From: Streptomyces profundus
GTDB lineage: Bacteria > Actinomycetota > Actinomycetes > Streptomycetales > Streptomycetaceae
Direction of reading: 5' to 3'
Assembly (NCBI RefSeq): GCF_020740535.1
Contig: NZ_CP082362.1
Coordinates: 7,251,501-7,315,500 of the forward strand
Length of the DNA: 64,000 bases
In this document: piece after piece, positions 38,388 through 47,182 of the stretch
How positions within the stretch are numbered: the first letter of the stretch is position 1
Layout of the letters: each line of letters starts with the position of its first letter
Made by a program: the position numbers and the translations under genes
The notes under the pieces: generated by a model
What the model was told of the DNA's origin: nothing
Database searches by the model: none
The model's input: only the letters and a program-made list of their open reading frames with translations

Positions 38388-41300
38388 TCAGCCTCGATCG
38401 GCGTTGTTGATCGCCTCGGCGACGCCATAGGACCCCAGGAGCAGCAGTTGGTCCAACAGGTCGAGGATCTCTGACCGGCGTTCGGCCGGGGTGGCCTGGG
38501 CATGTGCGCGCACCAGCAGCTCACCGACGTGATGGGCGTCGGCTGTCGTACCGCCCGCCAACCTGGGGGAAGCAGGACTGACTGCCTTGAGGAAGCGCCT
38601 CACACAGGTCAATACCAGGTCGTCGACCCGGTCAGGGGCGTGCTCAAGAGTGATCAGCAACTGGGGTAGCGCGGACTGGAAGGTACGAGAGTCAATCAGG
38701 GCAGTCAGGGTCCGGCGGAAGGGCGCCAGACGCTGGCCCCTCAACGCGAGGGCGACCGTGGCAGCGGCTTCGCGGACGTCCGTTTCCGGGGCATGGAAGA
38801 ACTGGAGCAGTGCGCGGTGGGCCAGGGCGGCGTCCCCGGTGTTCACGAGGCGTTGGGCGCACACCTCCGCGGCTCCTTGCCGGTGTGCTCGGTCATTTCC
38901 AGCAAGCACGTGCGCAAGCAGATCGGTCATCCCCCACTCCATGGCCGCCACTGCCGCGACCCGTCCACCCTGCTCGCGAACCGCTGGCACCGGGGAGTGC
39001 AACATCCGTTCCATCATCGGTCTCCCAGCCACCGGGTCCCCATAACACAGGGCGAGAAAAAGGCGAGTTACACAGGGGGAGACCAGAAGCTGGTCGGGGG
39101 CCTCCGTGAGCACCGTGAAGGCCTCGGCCACCGCAGGACGGTCGTGGCGCATCGCGGCATGCAGAACGTGGGCCACGCATGCCCGGACGGCGAGGGAAGG
39201 GTCGATGGCCAGCGAACGAAGGTGGGGTACGACCAGGGCGGCCCGCGCCCCGTTCGTGTCGTGGAGGAGCAGGTCTCCCAGGCTCCTGGCGTTGCTGCCC
39301 CGCACCGTGTTGATCCCCGCGGTGAACAGGTCGCGCTCCGTCTCTCCCTCGTCCTCAGTGAGGATGTCACTAGGGTCGTCGGAGTCGAGGGCGCGGTTCA
39401 GTAGCGTCTCCACTAGATCGAGAGGCGTGCAGGTGAGGTACTTCTGCACCGCCCACCCCAGCCAGCGGTCACATGCCAGCCTGCGTTGGTCCGCGAAATG
39501 TCGAACTGCCTCGAAAACGGTGCCCGGGTCGCTGTGTGGCTCCGCGTCACCGAGGCCGAGGAGTAAGGAGGCCCCGTAGGCCGGGTGCATCCCGGCGTCC
39601 ATCCGCAAAGCGAGCCGCGCGAACCGGTCGGGGGCGGTGGCCGTCATGCTCTGCAGCACACGCCCCAGCTCTTGAGCCCCGCCCGTGAAGGTCGCCCAGT
39701 CGGTGCGATCCTGGCTGTGCTTTCTCATGGCGCCCAGCCACTGGTCGTCGCTCATGTGCTGGGCCGCTTTCCGTGGGATGGGCGGCCCGATGAATCCGAC
39801 CGTCATCCCCTGTAGCTCGTTCGGCTCCCGCATGTCGCCGTGCAGTCTGCGGAGTTCTCCGAGCCTCCGGGCCGCCCGTTCGGAGAGTCGCCCTTCGGGC
39901 AGCGCTGTCAGCAGTGTGAACTCGTGCCAGGGAGAGTGCTGCTCGTCCGGGGGGAGCCGCAGGTGGAGCAGTGCGTTCTCCAAGCGACGGAGGGTGCCGT
40001 CGGGCAGCGCCTCACCGACCGCGCGGAGGACCTCGCGTGCCCCCCATACGGCGTTCGCCGCATAGCCGGACAGGAGGCGGTGTCTGCCCTGGAGGAGAAG
40101 TTCGGCTGTCCAGGGAGCGACGGCCGGCCCCGCCTCGATCAGCGCCTGGTAGAGGAGCCACTGCGCCCCCTCGTACACCACGTCAGTGAGCCCTTCCACG
40201 AGCTCTCGCACGCGGGCGACATCTCGGCCCGCCACGATCCGCAGAGCCTTGGCCGCGCCCTGGAACAAGGCGTCGCCGAGTGTGGTGGGCTCGTTATCGG
40301 CAGTGCGGAACGAAAAGTGCTTGTCGAAGACCGGCCAACCTGCCCGAGCAGGATTGCCTGTTGTAGCCATGACGTTCAGCAGCACGGGCAGAAGCTGCGC
40401 ACAGTACTCCTCGGGAGCGCCCAGAGCGGCGGCCGCTATCAGGCGGAGTGCCGAGCGCTCTCGGGTCAGAAGTACGGCGACCCTGCCCTGATCATCAAGT
40501 TGCAGGGAGTTCGGACGGTCCGCAAGCAGTGCATTGAGCAACTCGACGGCCCACGCGGGTTTTCCAGCTGCGAGGTCATCCACCGAGATCCAAAGGTCGT
40601 GCTCGTGACCCGAGAAGAGACCGGCCCGCGCGCCTTGGAGCAAGAGGTCGAAGAGCGCCCGGCTGTCGGTGGTGCGGGCAGACAGAACGACCCGGAACAT
40701 CCATGAGGGGTACTGGGGATCTGCCGTGTGCGGCTTCAGGAGGCCGGCCACCCGGTCTGGATAGGCGCGGGCAGCTGCAAACATCATCCGTAGCCCCCAG
40801 TCGCGTTCCCTGGCATCGGGACTGGTCAGCCAGCTCTCGATCACTGCCTCATCGTCCGCGCGTCGGAACCACGCCGCATTGCTCACTGCGTGCACAAGAA
40901 GGGCCTGGAAGGGAGGGCGGGTGTCCAGCACCCGTGCGACGGCGCCCCATTCACTGGCGGTAGGAGCCGCCAGCCCGCGTAGGACGGCCAAGGTCACGTC
41001 CTTGAGGTGGTAACGGATCTCCGGACTGGTCAGCAGTGCCTCGACCTCCTCGGCGAATCGCTCCCGGTCCAGCTCTCGCAGGTGGTCGAGGACCTGCCTC
41101 AACTGTCCGCGGCGGAAGAGTTCCTGCTCCCCACCGGTGAGAAAGGTGACCAGGCTCTCCCCTCGCCTGAGCCAGTCGCGCGCGAAGGCGTAGTCGAAGA
41201 AACTCTCGTGGAAGAAGGCCAGTTGCCGACCGTCGCGCACGCAGACGTGCTCCGAGATCAATACGTCCCGCGTCGTGGCGAGGTCGTCGGCGTCGAGCAC

Positions 41301-42830
41301 ACTGTCCGGTACGGACAGCCGTTGCCGAGCGCTCATGGTCGCCGTGACGGCCGACACCGCATCGTGAAAGCGGATGGAGGGGTTGCGACGCAGGCAGTCC
41401 CGCCGTTTGTTGTCCCAGAAGGCGTCGAAAAGCTGCGTGATGGTACGGAAGGTGAGGGCTGCCTCCTGGTCGGCGATCTGGCTCAGGAGGAGCAGATGCA
41501 GCGGTGATCGCAGCAATGCTCGCTGCGGCGGGGTCACATGGGATGCGTTCAGCCCCATATTCGTGACCGCGACGTTTACCTGGGCGTCGGAAAGTGACCG
41601 GACCTCGATGCTCGCGCAGTTGTTCGATATCGTGAGCTGGCGGATGCGGTGATCGGCTTGGGCATCGAATTCGCGGCACACGAGAACAACGCGCATGGCA
41701 GGATCTGCCTTCGCCTCGGCTACCAGATCGGCCACCGCGTCGAACGTGTCCGGGATACGTCCGGACGCGAGGCCGACCGCGTCGAGCTGGTCCACGATCA
41801 GGACACTGGGCCGACCGTCCGCCACGGCTCCGAGGGCACTGACCGGGGACACGGCCAGGTCGATACGCCGCCCCAGCTCGTTGGTCGAGGCGAAGGGAGC
41901 CAGCCGGTCGAGTCGGAATGCGAGTACCGGAGTTGCTCGTGCGTCGAGTGCGGTGAAGGCCTGGTGCAGCACCGCGCTCTTTCCACTGCCCGCTGTGCCT
42001 GTCAGGAGGATGAGCTGTTCGGAGCCTCTCGTGATCTGTTCCAGCAACCGGTCGACTTCCGCTCGGGATATAGCGGGTTGCAGCAGCCCACGTCGCACGC
42101 TTGCCGCCCACCCCCTCGTCGCCTTGCTCACGGCGTGGGTCACCACGTCCCTGTCTCCCCGACTGATCCGTCGCAGCCCGTACGGTGCCAACCGGGCGCT
42201 GATGGCCGAGGCGTCGAGAGTGGTTCCCATGTTGGTCAACAGGAGGTCGCCGAGGCCGAGGGCAGCGAGTGGGCCTGGGGCCCCGGCAAGGACCTGTTCG
42301 GCCAGGACCGCGTTGACGTTGACGAGTTCTCGTTCGTTGGGCCAGTCCACCCGGAGCCCTCTGAGCATGCGCCAGGCTGTTGTGGCTGAACCATAGATGT
42401 TGGCCGCCGCGAGGGCGTCGAAGGGGCCTTGAAGCTCATCCGACAACCACTCGGCCTTGAAGGAGGCGAAGTCGTCGGAACGGCGGGCGCGGTCGGCGAG
42501 TTCGTCGAGGGCACGGGCGGGCACCGTGGAGACGAAGTGGAAGGTGCGGCCCGCGTCGACGTGGGAACGCAGGTTCTGCCAAACCTCCTTGCTGTGGAGG
42601 GAAGCCACATTCCAGCTGTTCGCGGTGCGATTCTGTCTCTTGACCTGGTGCACCTCCGTCTCACCGTCATGGCGGTAGACGAACTCGATGCCATCGCCCA
42701 AGGGGGCGCCCGGCTCCAGGGTGATCGATGCTCCCGTGCCCAGAAGGACGTACAGGGCATGCCTGATCGTCCAGGCCCCATCGTAGCGGTTGCCGAACTT
42801 GTCCGCCTCTCCTCCTGGCCGCGGTACCAC
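38388..42830 (-). CDS. Avs-like STAND NTPase with N-terminal PD-(D/E)xK nuclease domain
   Basis: 1480 residues from GTG 42830 (AGGGGGCAGA just ahead). Three parts are visible. Residues 12-160 resemble the DUF4297/Cap4-type nuclease: NRYDGAWTIRHALYVLL, GDGIEFVYRHDG (Asp46, Glu49) and TEVHQVKRQ (Glu59, Lys64). Residues 265-560 are a STAND-type NTPase with Walker A GTAGSGKS (278-285) and Walker B VLIVDQLD (343-350), and a winged-helix region near FFHESFFDYAFARDWL. The remaining 850 residues are helical repeats of HEAT/ARM type. Nuclease-STAND-repeat single-gene architecture and size match Avs antiviral sensors, which recognise phage proteins with the repeats and then cut DNA. The assignment is by architecture; the phage target is unknown. 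Confidence 0.75.
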   Translation of the reverse strand: MVPRPGGEADKFGNRYDGAWTIRHALYVLLGTGASITLEPGAPLGDGIEFVYRHDGETEVHQVKRQNRTANSWNVASLHSKEVWQNLRSHVDAGRTFHFVSTVPARALDELADRARRSDDFASFKAEWLSDELQGPFDALAAANIYGSATTAWRMLRGLRVDWPNERELVNVNAVLAEQVLAGAPGPLAALGLGDLLLTNMGTTLDASAISARLAPYGLRRISRGDRDVVTHAVSKATRGWAASVRRGLLQPAISRAEVDRLLEQITRGSEQLILLTGTAGSGKSAVLHQAFTALDARATPVLAFRLDRLAPFASTNELGRRIDLAVSPVSALGAVADGRPSVLIVDQLDAVGLASGRIPDTFDAVADLVAEAKADPAMRVVLVCREFDAQADHRIRQLTISNNCASIEVRSLSDAQVNVAVTNMGLNASHVTPPQRALLRSPLHLLLLSQIADQEAALTFRTITQLFDAFWDNKRRDCLRRNPSIRFHDAVSAVTATMSARQRLSVPDSVLDADDLATTRDVLISEHVCVRDGRQLAFFHESFFDYAFARDWLRRGESLVTFLTGGEQELFRRGQLRQVLDHLRELDRERFAEEVEALLTSPEIRYHLKDVTLAVLRGLAAPTASEWGAVARVLDTRPPFQALLVHAVSNAAWFRRADDEAVIESWLTSPDARERDWGLRMMFAAARAYPDRVAGLLKPHTADPQYPSWMFRVVLSARTTDSRALFDLLLQGARAGLFSGHEHDLWISVDDLAAGKPAWAVELLNALLADRPNSLQLDDQGRVAVLLTRERSALRLIAAAALGAPEEYCAQLLPVLLNVMATTGNPARAGWPVFDKHFSFRTADNEPTTLGDALFQGAAKALRIVAGRDVARVRELVEGLTDVVYEGAQWLLYQALIEAGPAVAPWTAELLLQGRHRLLSGYAANAVWGAREVLRAVGEALPDGTLRRLENALLHLRLPPDEQHSPWHEFTLLTALPEGRLSERAARRLGELRRLHGDMREPNELQGMTVGFIGPPIPRKAAQHMSDDQWLGAMRKHSQDRTDWATFTGGAQELGRVLQSMTATAPDRFARLALRMDAGMHPAYGASLLLGLGDAEPHSDPGTVFEAVRHFADQRRLACDRWLGWAVQKYLTCTPLDLVETLLNRALDSDDPSDILTEDEGETERDLFTAGINTVRGSNARSLGDLLLHDTNGARAALVVPHLRSLAIDPSLAVRACVAHVLHAAMRHDRPAVAEAFTVLTEAPDQLLVSPCVTRLFLALCYGDPVAGRPMMERMLHSPVPAVREQGGRVAAVAAMEWGMTDLLAHVLAGNDRAHRQGAAEVCAQRLVNTGDAALAHRALLQFFHAPETDVREAAATVALALRGQRLAPFRRTLTALIDSRTFQSALPQLLITLEHAPDRVDDLVLTCVRRFLKAVSPASPRLAGGTTADAHHVGELLVRAHAQATPAERRSEILDLLDQLLLLGSYGVAEAINNADRG

Positions 42831-43073
42831 TCTGCCCCCTGCTATCTCCCGGGCGACCTCGACAGCCGCGTATGTGCGCGGACGCTACCGCACCGGTCCG
42901 AGGAGCCGAGGAGTTTGGGCTACGAGGTCTTCCTGGTGCCCCGGATGGGGGAGGCGCCCTCCAGGTGCCCGACTCTCAACGCCGCGTCGGGTGCGAATGA
43001 TTGACACCCCTGAAGAAAGCCGGTTTACCCCACCCATCGGCCGGTTGACGGATGTGGTGACCAAGAGGTGGTG

Positions 43074-43200
43074 ATGAGCGACGAGGAGATCACGATCAAC
43101 GACGTCGCTTGTCGTGCCGGGGTGAGCAAGGGGACGGCGCCCCTCGCCTACAGCGGCAAGCGGACCACGGCCCAGGTCCTTCGGACGGCGGCCGACTGGA
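43074..43200 (+). pseudogene. LacI-family regulator remnant
   Basis: From ATG 43074 (AGAGGTGGTG ahead) the frame gives a LacI headpiece: EITINDVACRAGVSKGTAPLAYSGKR, then it becomes unlike LacI within 20 residues and stops by 43259. The ligand domain is missing. The broken end runs directly into sequence from an unrelated glycosidase in another frame, so this is a deletion relic. Confidence 0.7.
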
Positions 43201-43201
43201 C

Positions 43202-43576
43202 TGGGCGCCGAGTTCCACTACCGATCCCCAGGGCCGGACCTGGAGAAAGGCGGGCGTGATCCCCTTCCGCATCCGGGGAACGTGGTGGATGTGCTTCGGT
43301 GAGGGCGCGATCTACTGGGCCACCAGCGACGATCTGATCAGCTGGGCCCCAGGCGCCCTCGACACCGAGCCGATGTACGAGCCGACCGCCGGTTCCTTCG
43401 ACCGGGACCTGGTGGAGATCGGCACCTACCCGGTGCTCACCGACAACGGTCTCCTGCTCATACCCACCAACGGCGCGGTGCGCCATGTGCACGACGGCGG
43501 GGTCGACGTCGACTACCGTTACGGCCAGAGCGACATCCCCCTCGCTGTCGCCGTCCACGACCCCACCACCACCTGA
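43202..43576 (+). pseudogene. GH130/GH43-like glycoside phosphorylase fragment
   Basis: In the frame ending at 43576 the sequence reads WRKAGVIPFRIRGTWWMCFG, EGAIYWATSDDLISWAP and GTYPVLTDNGLLLIPTNGAV, the core of a five-bladed propeller enzyme of the GH130/GH43 type. The start and the C-terminal blades are missing. It abuts the LacI fragment, so an internal deletion probably removed the rest of a sugar locus. Not expected to be active. Confidence 0.6.
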
Positions 43577-43703
43577 AGAAACGCCACCCCGGCGGCCTGA
43601 GGGGGCCGGTCCGCGGAGGAGCCTGCGACGGCCGGTCGCGCACGAGTGGTCACCGGTGTCCGGGCCCCGTGTGGGGCTGGCCCGGACACCGGGGTGGGGC
43701 GTC

Positions 43704-45305
43704 TCAGCAGGTGTTGCGGCTGGTGTTGTTGAGGGTCAGATTGTGGTAGTTGATGTTCTCGCCGCAGGGGCTCTCGCGCAGCGAGGTGTTGGTCAGTGTC
43801 AGGTTCCCCAGCGTGATGTCGCGGTTGTTGGGGAACTCCGTCCGGGCCGCCAGCCGAACCTCACCGCCCCCGTTGACCGTTCCCGACTGGGCGGCGATGT
43901 TCACGTTGTAGCAGTTCTCGATCAGAATCGCGTTGTTGCCCGTGTTGCTGAGCGTGATCGAGTCGATGACGGCGCCGCCGCTCTCCGAGACACAGAACAC
44001 CCCGCGTCCGCCACCGCGCGCGATCACCTCGCCCACGCGGATGTTCGTGGGGTAGCCGTCCCCGATCCGTCCGTTGCGGTTGGCCATCCGGAACGCCGCG
44101 TAGCCGGTGCCGGTCCCGGCGTTCTCGGCGTCCACCCGGGTGAGGGAGCCGTTGATCGTGTCGTTGAGCAGCACGCCGGACTCCCCGACGTTCCGCGCCG
44201 TGACCGTGCCGACGCTCAGCCCGTCGACGCCGTAGGTCTCCAGGGCGTGACTGCCGGAACCGGAGACGAGGAGGTTGTTGATCCGGATGTTGGTGGAGCG
44301 CACCGCGCGGTCCCCGTGGTTGTCGATGCGCACGCCGAGCCCGCCGGACAGCCGCATGTCGATCTGCCCCAGGGCGATGTCGCTGACGCTGCGCAGGAAG
44401 ATGCCGTAGAGCGGGGCACCGGTGAGGGTGAGGTGACCGACCTCGATGTCGGTGGTGCCACGGGAGTAGATCGGCGCGTGGTCGCTGGCCGTCGGCCCGG
44501 TGACGTTGATGGTGCCGCACACGTCGATCGCGGTGTGACTGGGCAGCGACACCCGGGTGTTGGCGTTGAAGGTGCCGGAACCGCGCACCACCACCCGCTC
44601 CTTGGTCGAGCGGTTGGGCGTGAGGCTGTTGACCGCCGCCTGTGTCGCGTCCCGCATGCTGCTGCCGGTGTAGACGGTGCCGCCGTTTCGGTGCGCGGTC
44701 CAGGTGCCGCCGTTGAGCACGGCCTCCGCGTGGTAGGTCCCCGAGCCGCAGTCGGCGTCCCGCACCGGCACCAGCGACCACTGCTGGTTGGCTCCGCCGA
44801 GATCACTGAACTGGGAGATCCGCCCGCCGTTCTCGGTGGACCACTCCCACACCTCCAGCGCCTTCCCGCTGTTGCGGTTGATCAGCCGGACGTAGCCGTT
44901 GCCGGCGTCGACCACCGTGAAGCGCTGGTTGGCGCCGTTGTTGTCGGCCCACTGCTGCACGTTCGCTCCGTCCGATGTGGACGAGCCGGCGATGTCGATC
45001 ACCTTGCCGCTGTGCCGCGACCGCAGGCGGTAGCTGCCGTCGCCCGAGTCGACGAACTGCCACTGCTGCCAGCCACCGTCGTTGCGTGACCAGTGCACGA
45101 GGGGTGCCCCGTCGGCGGTCGCCAGATCGTGGACGTCGAGTGCCTTGCCGCTGTGCCGGTTGACCAGGACGTACCAGGAGTCCGGGTCGACGCCGGCCGC
45201 GTTCGCGCGGGGCGCCGGCAGAGCGACCAGGGAGATCGCGGCCAGCACCGCGACCAGCGCGGCGGCGCAAGGGCCCCGCAGACTGCGCAGACTTCGGAGG
45301 AACAT
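43704..45305 (-). CDS. Secreted ricin-type lectin plus right-handed beta-helix protein (pectate-lyase-like)
   Basis: 533 residues from ATG 45305 (AAGGAGCCGCC ahead). A Sec signal peptide (to about residue 36, ALPAPRANAA) precedes a ricin-B/CBM13 trefoil with three repeats (SWYVLVNRHSGKALDVHD, GSYRLRSRHSGKVIDIAG, GYVRLINRNSGKALEVWE), each with QxW-type elements (WQQWQF, NQRFTV, NQQWSL). The remainder is a parallel beta-helix rich in Asn ladders (TNIRINNLLVSGSGSHALE, NTGNNAILIENCYNVNI), as in polysaccharide lyases and GH28-type enzymes. It likely binds and cleaves or modifies plant polysaccharide outside the cell. A CebR-like box upstream suggests control by cello-oligosaccharides. The catalytic residues are not clear. 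Confidence 0.82.
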   Translation of the reverse strand: MFLRSLRSLRGPCAAALVAVLAAISLVALPAPRANAAGVDPDSWYVLVNRHSGKALDVHDLATADGAPLVHWSRNDGGWQQWQFVDSGDGSYRLRSRHSGKVIDIAGSSTSDGANVQQWADNNGANQRFTVVDAGNGYVRLINRNSGKALEVWEWSTENGGRISQFSDLGGANQQWSLVPVRDADCGSGTYHAEAVLNGGTWTAHRNGGTVYTGSSMRDATQAAVNSLTPNRSTKERVVVRGSGTFNANTRVSLPSHTAIDVCGTINVTGPTASDHAPIYSRGTTDIEVGHLTLTGAPLYGIFLRSVSDIALGQIDMRLSGGLGVRIDNHGDRAVRSTNIRINNLLVSGSGSHALETYGVDGLSVGTVTARNVGESGVLLNDTINGSLTRVDAENAGTGTGYAAFRMANRNGRIGDGYPTNIRVGEVIARGGGRGVFCVSESGGAVIDSITLSNTGNNAILIENCYNVNIAAQSGTVNGGGEVRLAARTEFPNNRDITLGNLTLTNTSLRESPCGENINYHNLTLNNTSRNTC

Positions 45306-45360
45306 GGCGGCTCCTTCACCACTGGATGGGGGGTCGGGAGCGCCTCGCACCTGAGGGGGG

Positions 45361-45372
45361 TGAATCGATTCA
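45361..45372. promoter_or_regulatory. 12-bp palindrome upstream of the beta-helix gene
   Basis: TGAATCGATTCA is a perfect palindrome 56-67 bases ahead of the start codon. Unassigned; it could be a second operator. Confidence 0.35.
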
Positions 45373-45394
45373 TGCACGGTGCCCGGAATGGTCG

Positions 45395-45408
45395 CGGGAG
45401 CGCTCCCA
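45395..45408 (-). promoter_or_regulatory. CebR-like operator
   Basis: On the minus strand TGGGAGCGCTCCCG matches the Streptomyces CebR box TGGGAGCGCTCCCA at 13 of 14 positions. It lies about 90-100 bases upstream of the ricin/beta-helix gene. CebR is the cellobiose-responsive LacI-type repressor of cellulose-utilisation genes. Confidence 0.6.
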
Positions 45409-45516
45409 TGGGAAGGGGAACGTACCAGTCCGGTCATGGGCAGGACAATATGCGTGCCGAGGTCTCGGCACTCGCCCCGGCCGCGCGGCCCGCCGGTGGA
45501 TGGGGTGGGGGAGTCC

Positions 45517-46944
45517 TCAACCCCCGTGTCGCCGATGGGAGATGCTCGCCGCCACGCCGGCCACCTTGACCTCCACCACCACCTCGCCCCGGGTCCAGCG
45601 GGTGGTGTGGCCGTCCGGGGCGCCCAGGGTCTCCAGCACGGCGACCGGGAGCCGCTCGCGGTCCTCGACCTCCGGGTAGAAGACGACCAGGCCGAGTCCG
45701 CCGCGGGGGCCGAAGGCGTACTGGGTGGGCATGGACACCCCGCAGAACCGCTCGGGTCCCTCGCCGGTGACCCACCAGTCGGCGCTCTTCTGCCGGCCGT
45801 CGGGGAAGCGGGCCAGGAACTCGTCCGCCGTCGCGCCCCACGGCAGCCCGTTCCACCCCGTCGCGAGCGACGATCCCTCGCCTTCTGGGGCGGCCGGCGT
45901 CCGGCGGTCGCTCCGGAACAGGGAGAACCAGCCACGTGATCGACGCGATGGCCGGGGCCGATCGGCCGGGGTCGGCTCGTCGGCGGGCCCCCCGCGCCTG
46001 GTGCCGGTGTCGGCCCGCCGCCGTGGGAGCTGTTCCGTCTCCGTCACCGAGGCCGCCTCCTGGGCGGCGCCCACCAGGTCCACGATGTCGGTCGGCAGCC
46101 AGGTCCGTCCCGCCCAGTGCTCCGGTTCGGTTGCGCCGTCCTCCGGCGTGGTGAGCGAGTCGATCAGCTCGGCGGGGGTCGGCCGGTCGGCCGGGTCCTT
46201 CGCCAGGCAGGCCCGCACGACGCTCCGCAACCCGGCGTCGAGCGCGGTCAGTTCGGGCTCCTCCTGGACCACCTGGTAGAGCACCGCCGCCGGGTGGCCG
46301 CCCGCGAAGGGGGGTGCCCCCGTCGCGGCGAAGGCCAGCACGGAGCCCAGCGCGAACACGTCCGAGGCCGGGCCGATGTCGGCGGTGCCGCGCGCCTGCT
46401 CGGGCGACATGTAGGCGGGCGTGCCCACGATCACCCCGCTCGCCGTCCGCGTGGTCGCCTCCAGCGCCCGCGCGATGCCGAAGTCGATGACGCGTGGGCC
46501 GTCCGCGGCGAGGACGACGTTTCCCGGCTTCAGATCCCGGTGCACCAGGTCGCAGCGGTGGATGGCCACCAGCCCCTCGGCGAGCCCGGCGCCCAGCACG
46601 CGTACCGTCGCCGGTGGCAGCGGCCCGTGCTCGGTGACCGCGGTCTCCAGGGAGGGGCCCGCGACATACGCGCTGACCAGCCACGGCAGATCCGCGTCCG
46701 GATCGGCGTCCACGACCTGCGCGGTGAAGAACCCGCCGACCCGTCGCGCCGCCTCCACCTCGCGCGCGAAGCTCTTCCGGAACCCGGGGTCCGCGCCGTA
46801 CTCGGGACGGATCACCTTCACCGCCACCGGTCGCCCGCCGGCCGAACGGCCCAGGAAGACCTGCCCCATGCCGCCGGAGCCGAGCCGCCCCACCAGCCGG
46901 TAGTCGCCTACCCGCGCCGGATCCTCCGGTCGTAACCCGTCCAT
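45517..46944 (-). CDS. Ser/Thr protein kinase (PknB-type), soluble
   Basis: 475 residues. Complete kinase core: LGSGGMGQVF glycine loop, Lys43 in VAVKVI, HRDLKPGN (135-142) with Asp137, and DFG (154-156), then GTPAYMSPEQA. A Pro/Arg-rich linker (about 315-345) leads to a C-terminal globular domain of about 115 residues (GWNGLPWGATADEFLARFPDG, EVVVEVKVAGVAAS) that I do not recognise. There is no membrane span or PASTA repeat, unlike PknB. The extra domain may sense or be the site of regulation. Alone in its transcript as far as can be seen. Confidence 0.9.
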   Translation of the reverse strand: MDGLRPEDPARVGDYRLVGRLGSGGMGQVFLGRSAGGRPVAVKVIRPEYGADPGFRKSFAREVEAARRVGGFFTAQVVDADPDADLPWLVSAYVAGPSLETAVTEHGPLPPATVRVLGAGLAEGLVAIHRCDLVHRDLKPGNVVLAADGPRVIDFGIARALEATTRTASGVIVGTPAYMSPEQARGTADIGPASDVFALGSVLAFAATGAPPFAGGHPAAVLYQVVQEEPELTALDAGLRSVVRACLAKDPADRPTPAELIDSLTTPEDGATEPEHWAGRTWLPTDIVDLVGAAQEAASVTETEQLPRRRADTGTRRGGPADEPTPADRPRPSRRSRGWFSLFRSDRRTPAAPEGEGSSLATGWNGLPWGATADEFLARFPDGRQKSADWWVTGEGPERFCGVSMPTQYAFGPRGGLGLVVFYPEVEDRERLPVAVLETLGAPDGHTTRWTRGEVVVEVKVAGVAASISHRRHGG

Positions 46945-47117
46945 CCGGCCTCGATCCCACGTCGATTCGCGCTTCTGTCACCCCACACGACGCCGGGGAC
47001 TCCGTCGGAGGTTCCCTCATCGCCCCATCGGGGGTGCCCGGGAGGCCGGCGCGCGTGATCAGCGCCACAGTCACACCGTCGAACGTTGCGGCGTGGAGCC
47101 GCGGCCTCATATGGTCA

Positions 47118-47138
47118 TGAAAACCGTTGTTATTTTCA
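47118..47138 (+). promoter_or_regulatory. Metal-box-like dyad ahead of the FecCD-type importer
   Basis: TGAAAA and TTTTCA arms are separated by 9 bases, in an AT-rich stretch about 45 bases before the permease start. The arms equal those of actinobacterial Zur boxes (TGAAAATSATTTTCA type), though the usual central spacing is shorter. A zinc or other metal repressor is therefore a candidate; the match is incomplete. Confidence 0.4.
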
Positions 47139-47182
47139 GAAACCGGCGGGACCGTGTCCAGGCCGTCGAAGGAGGCCGTCCC

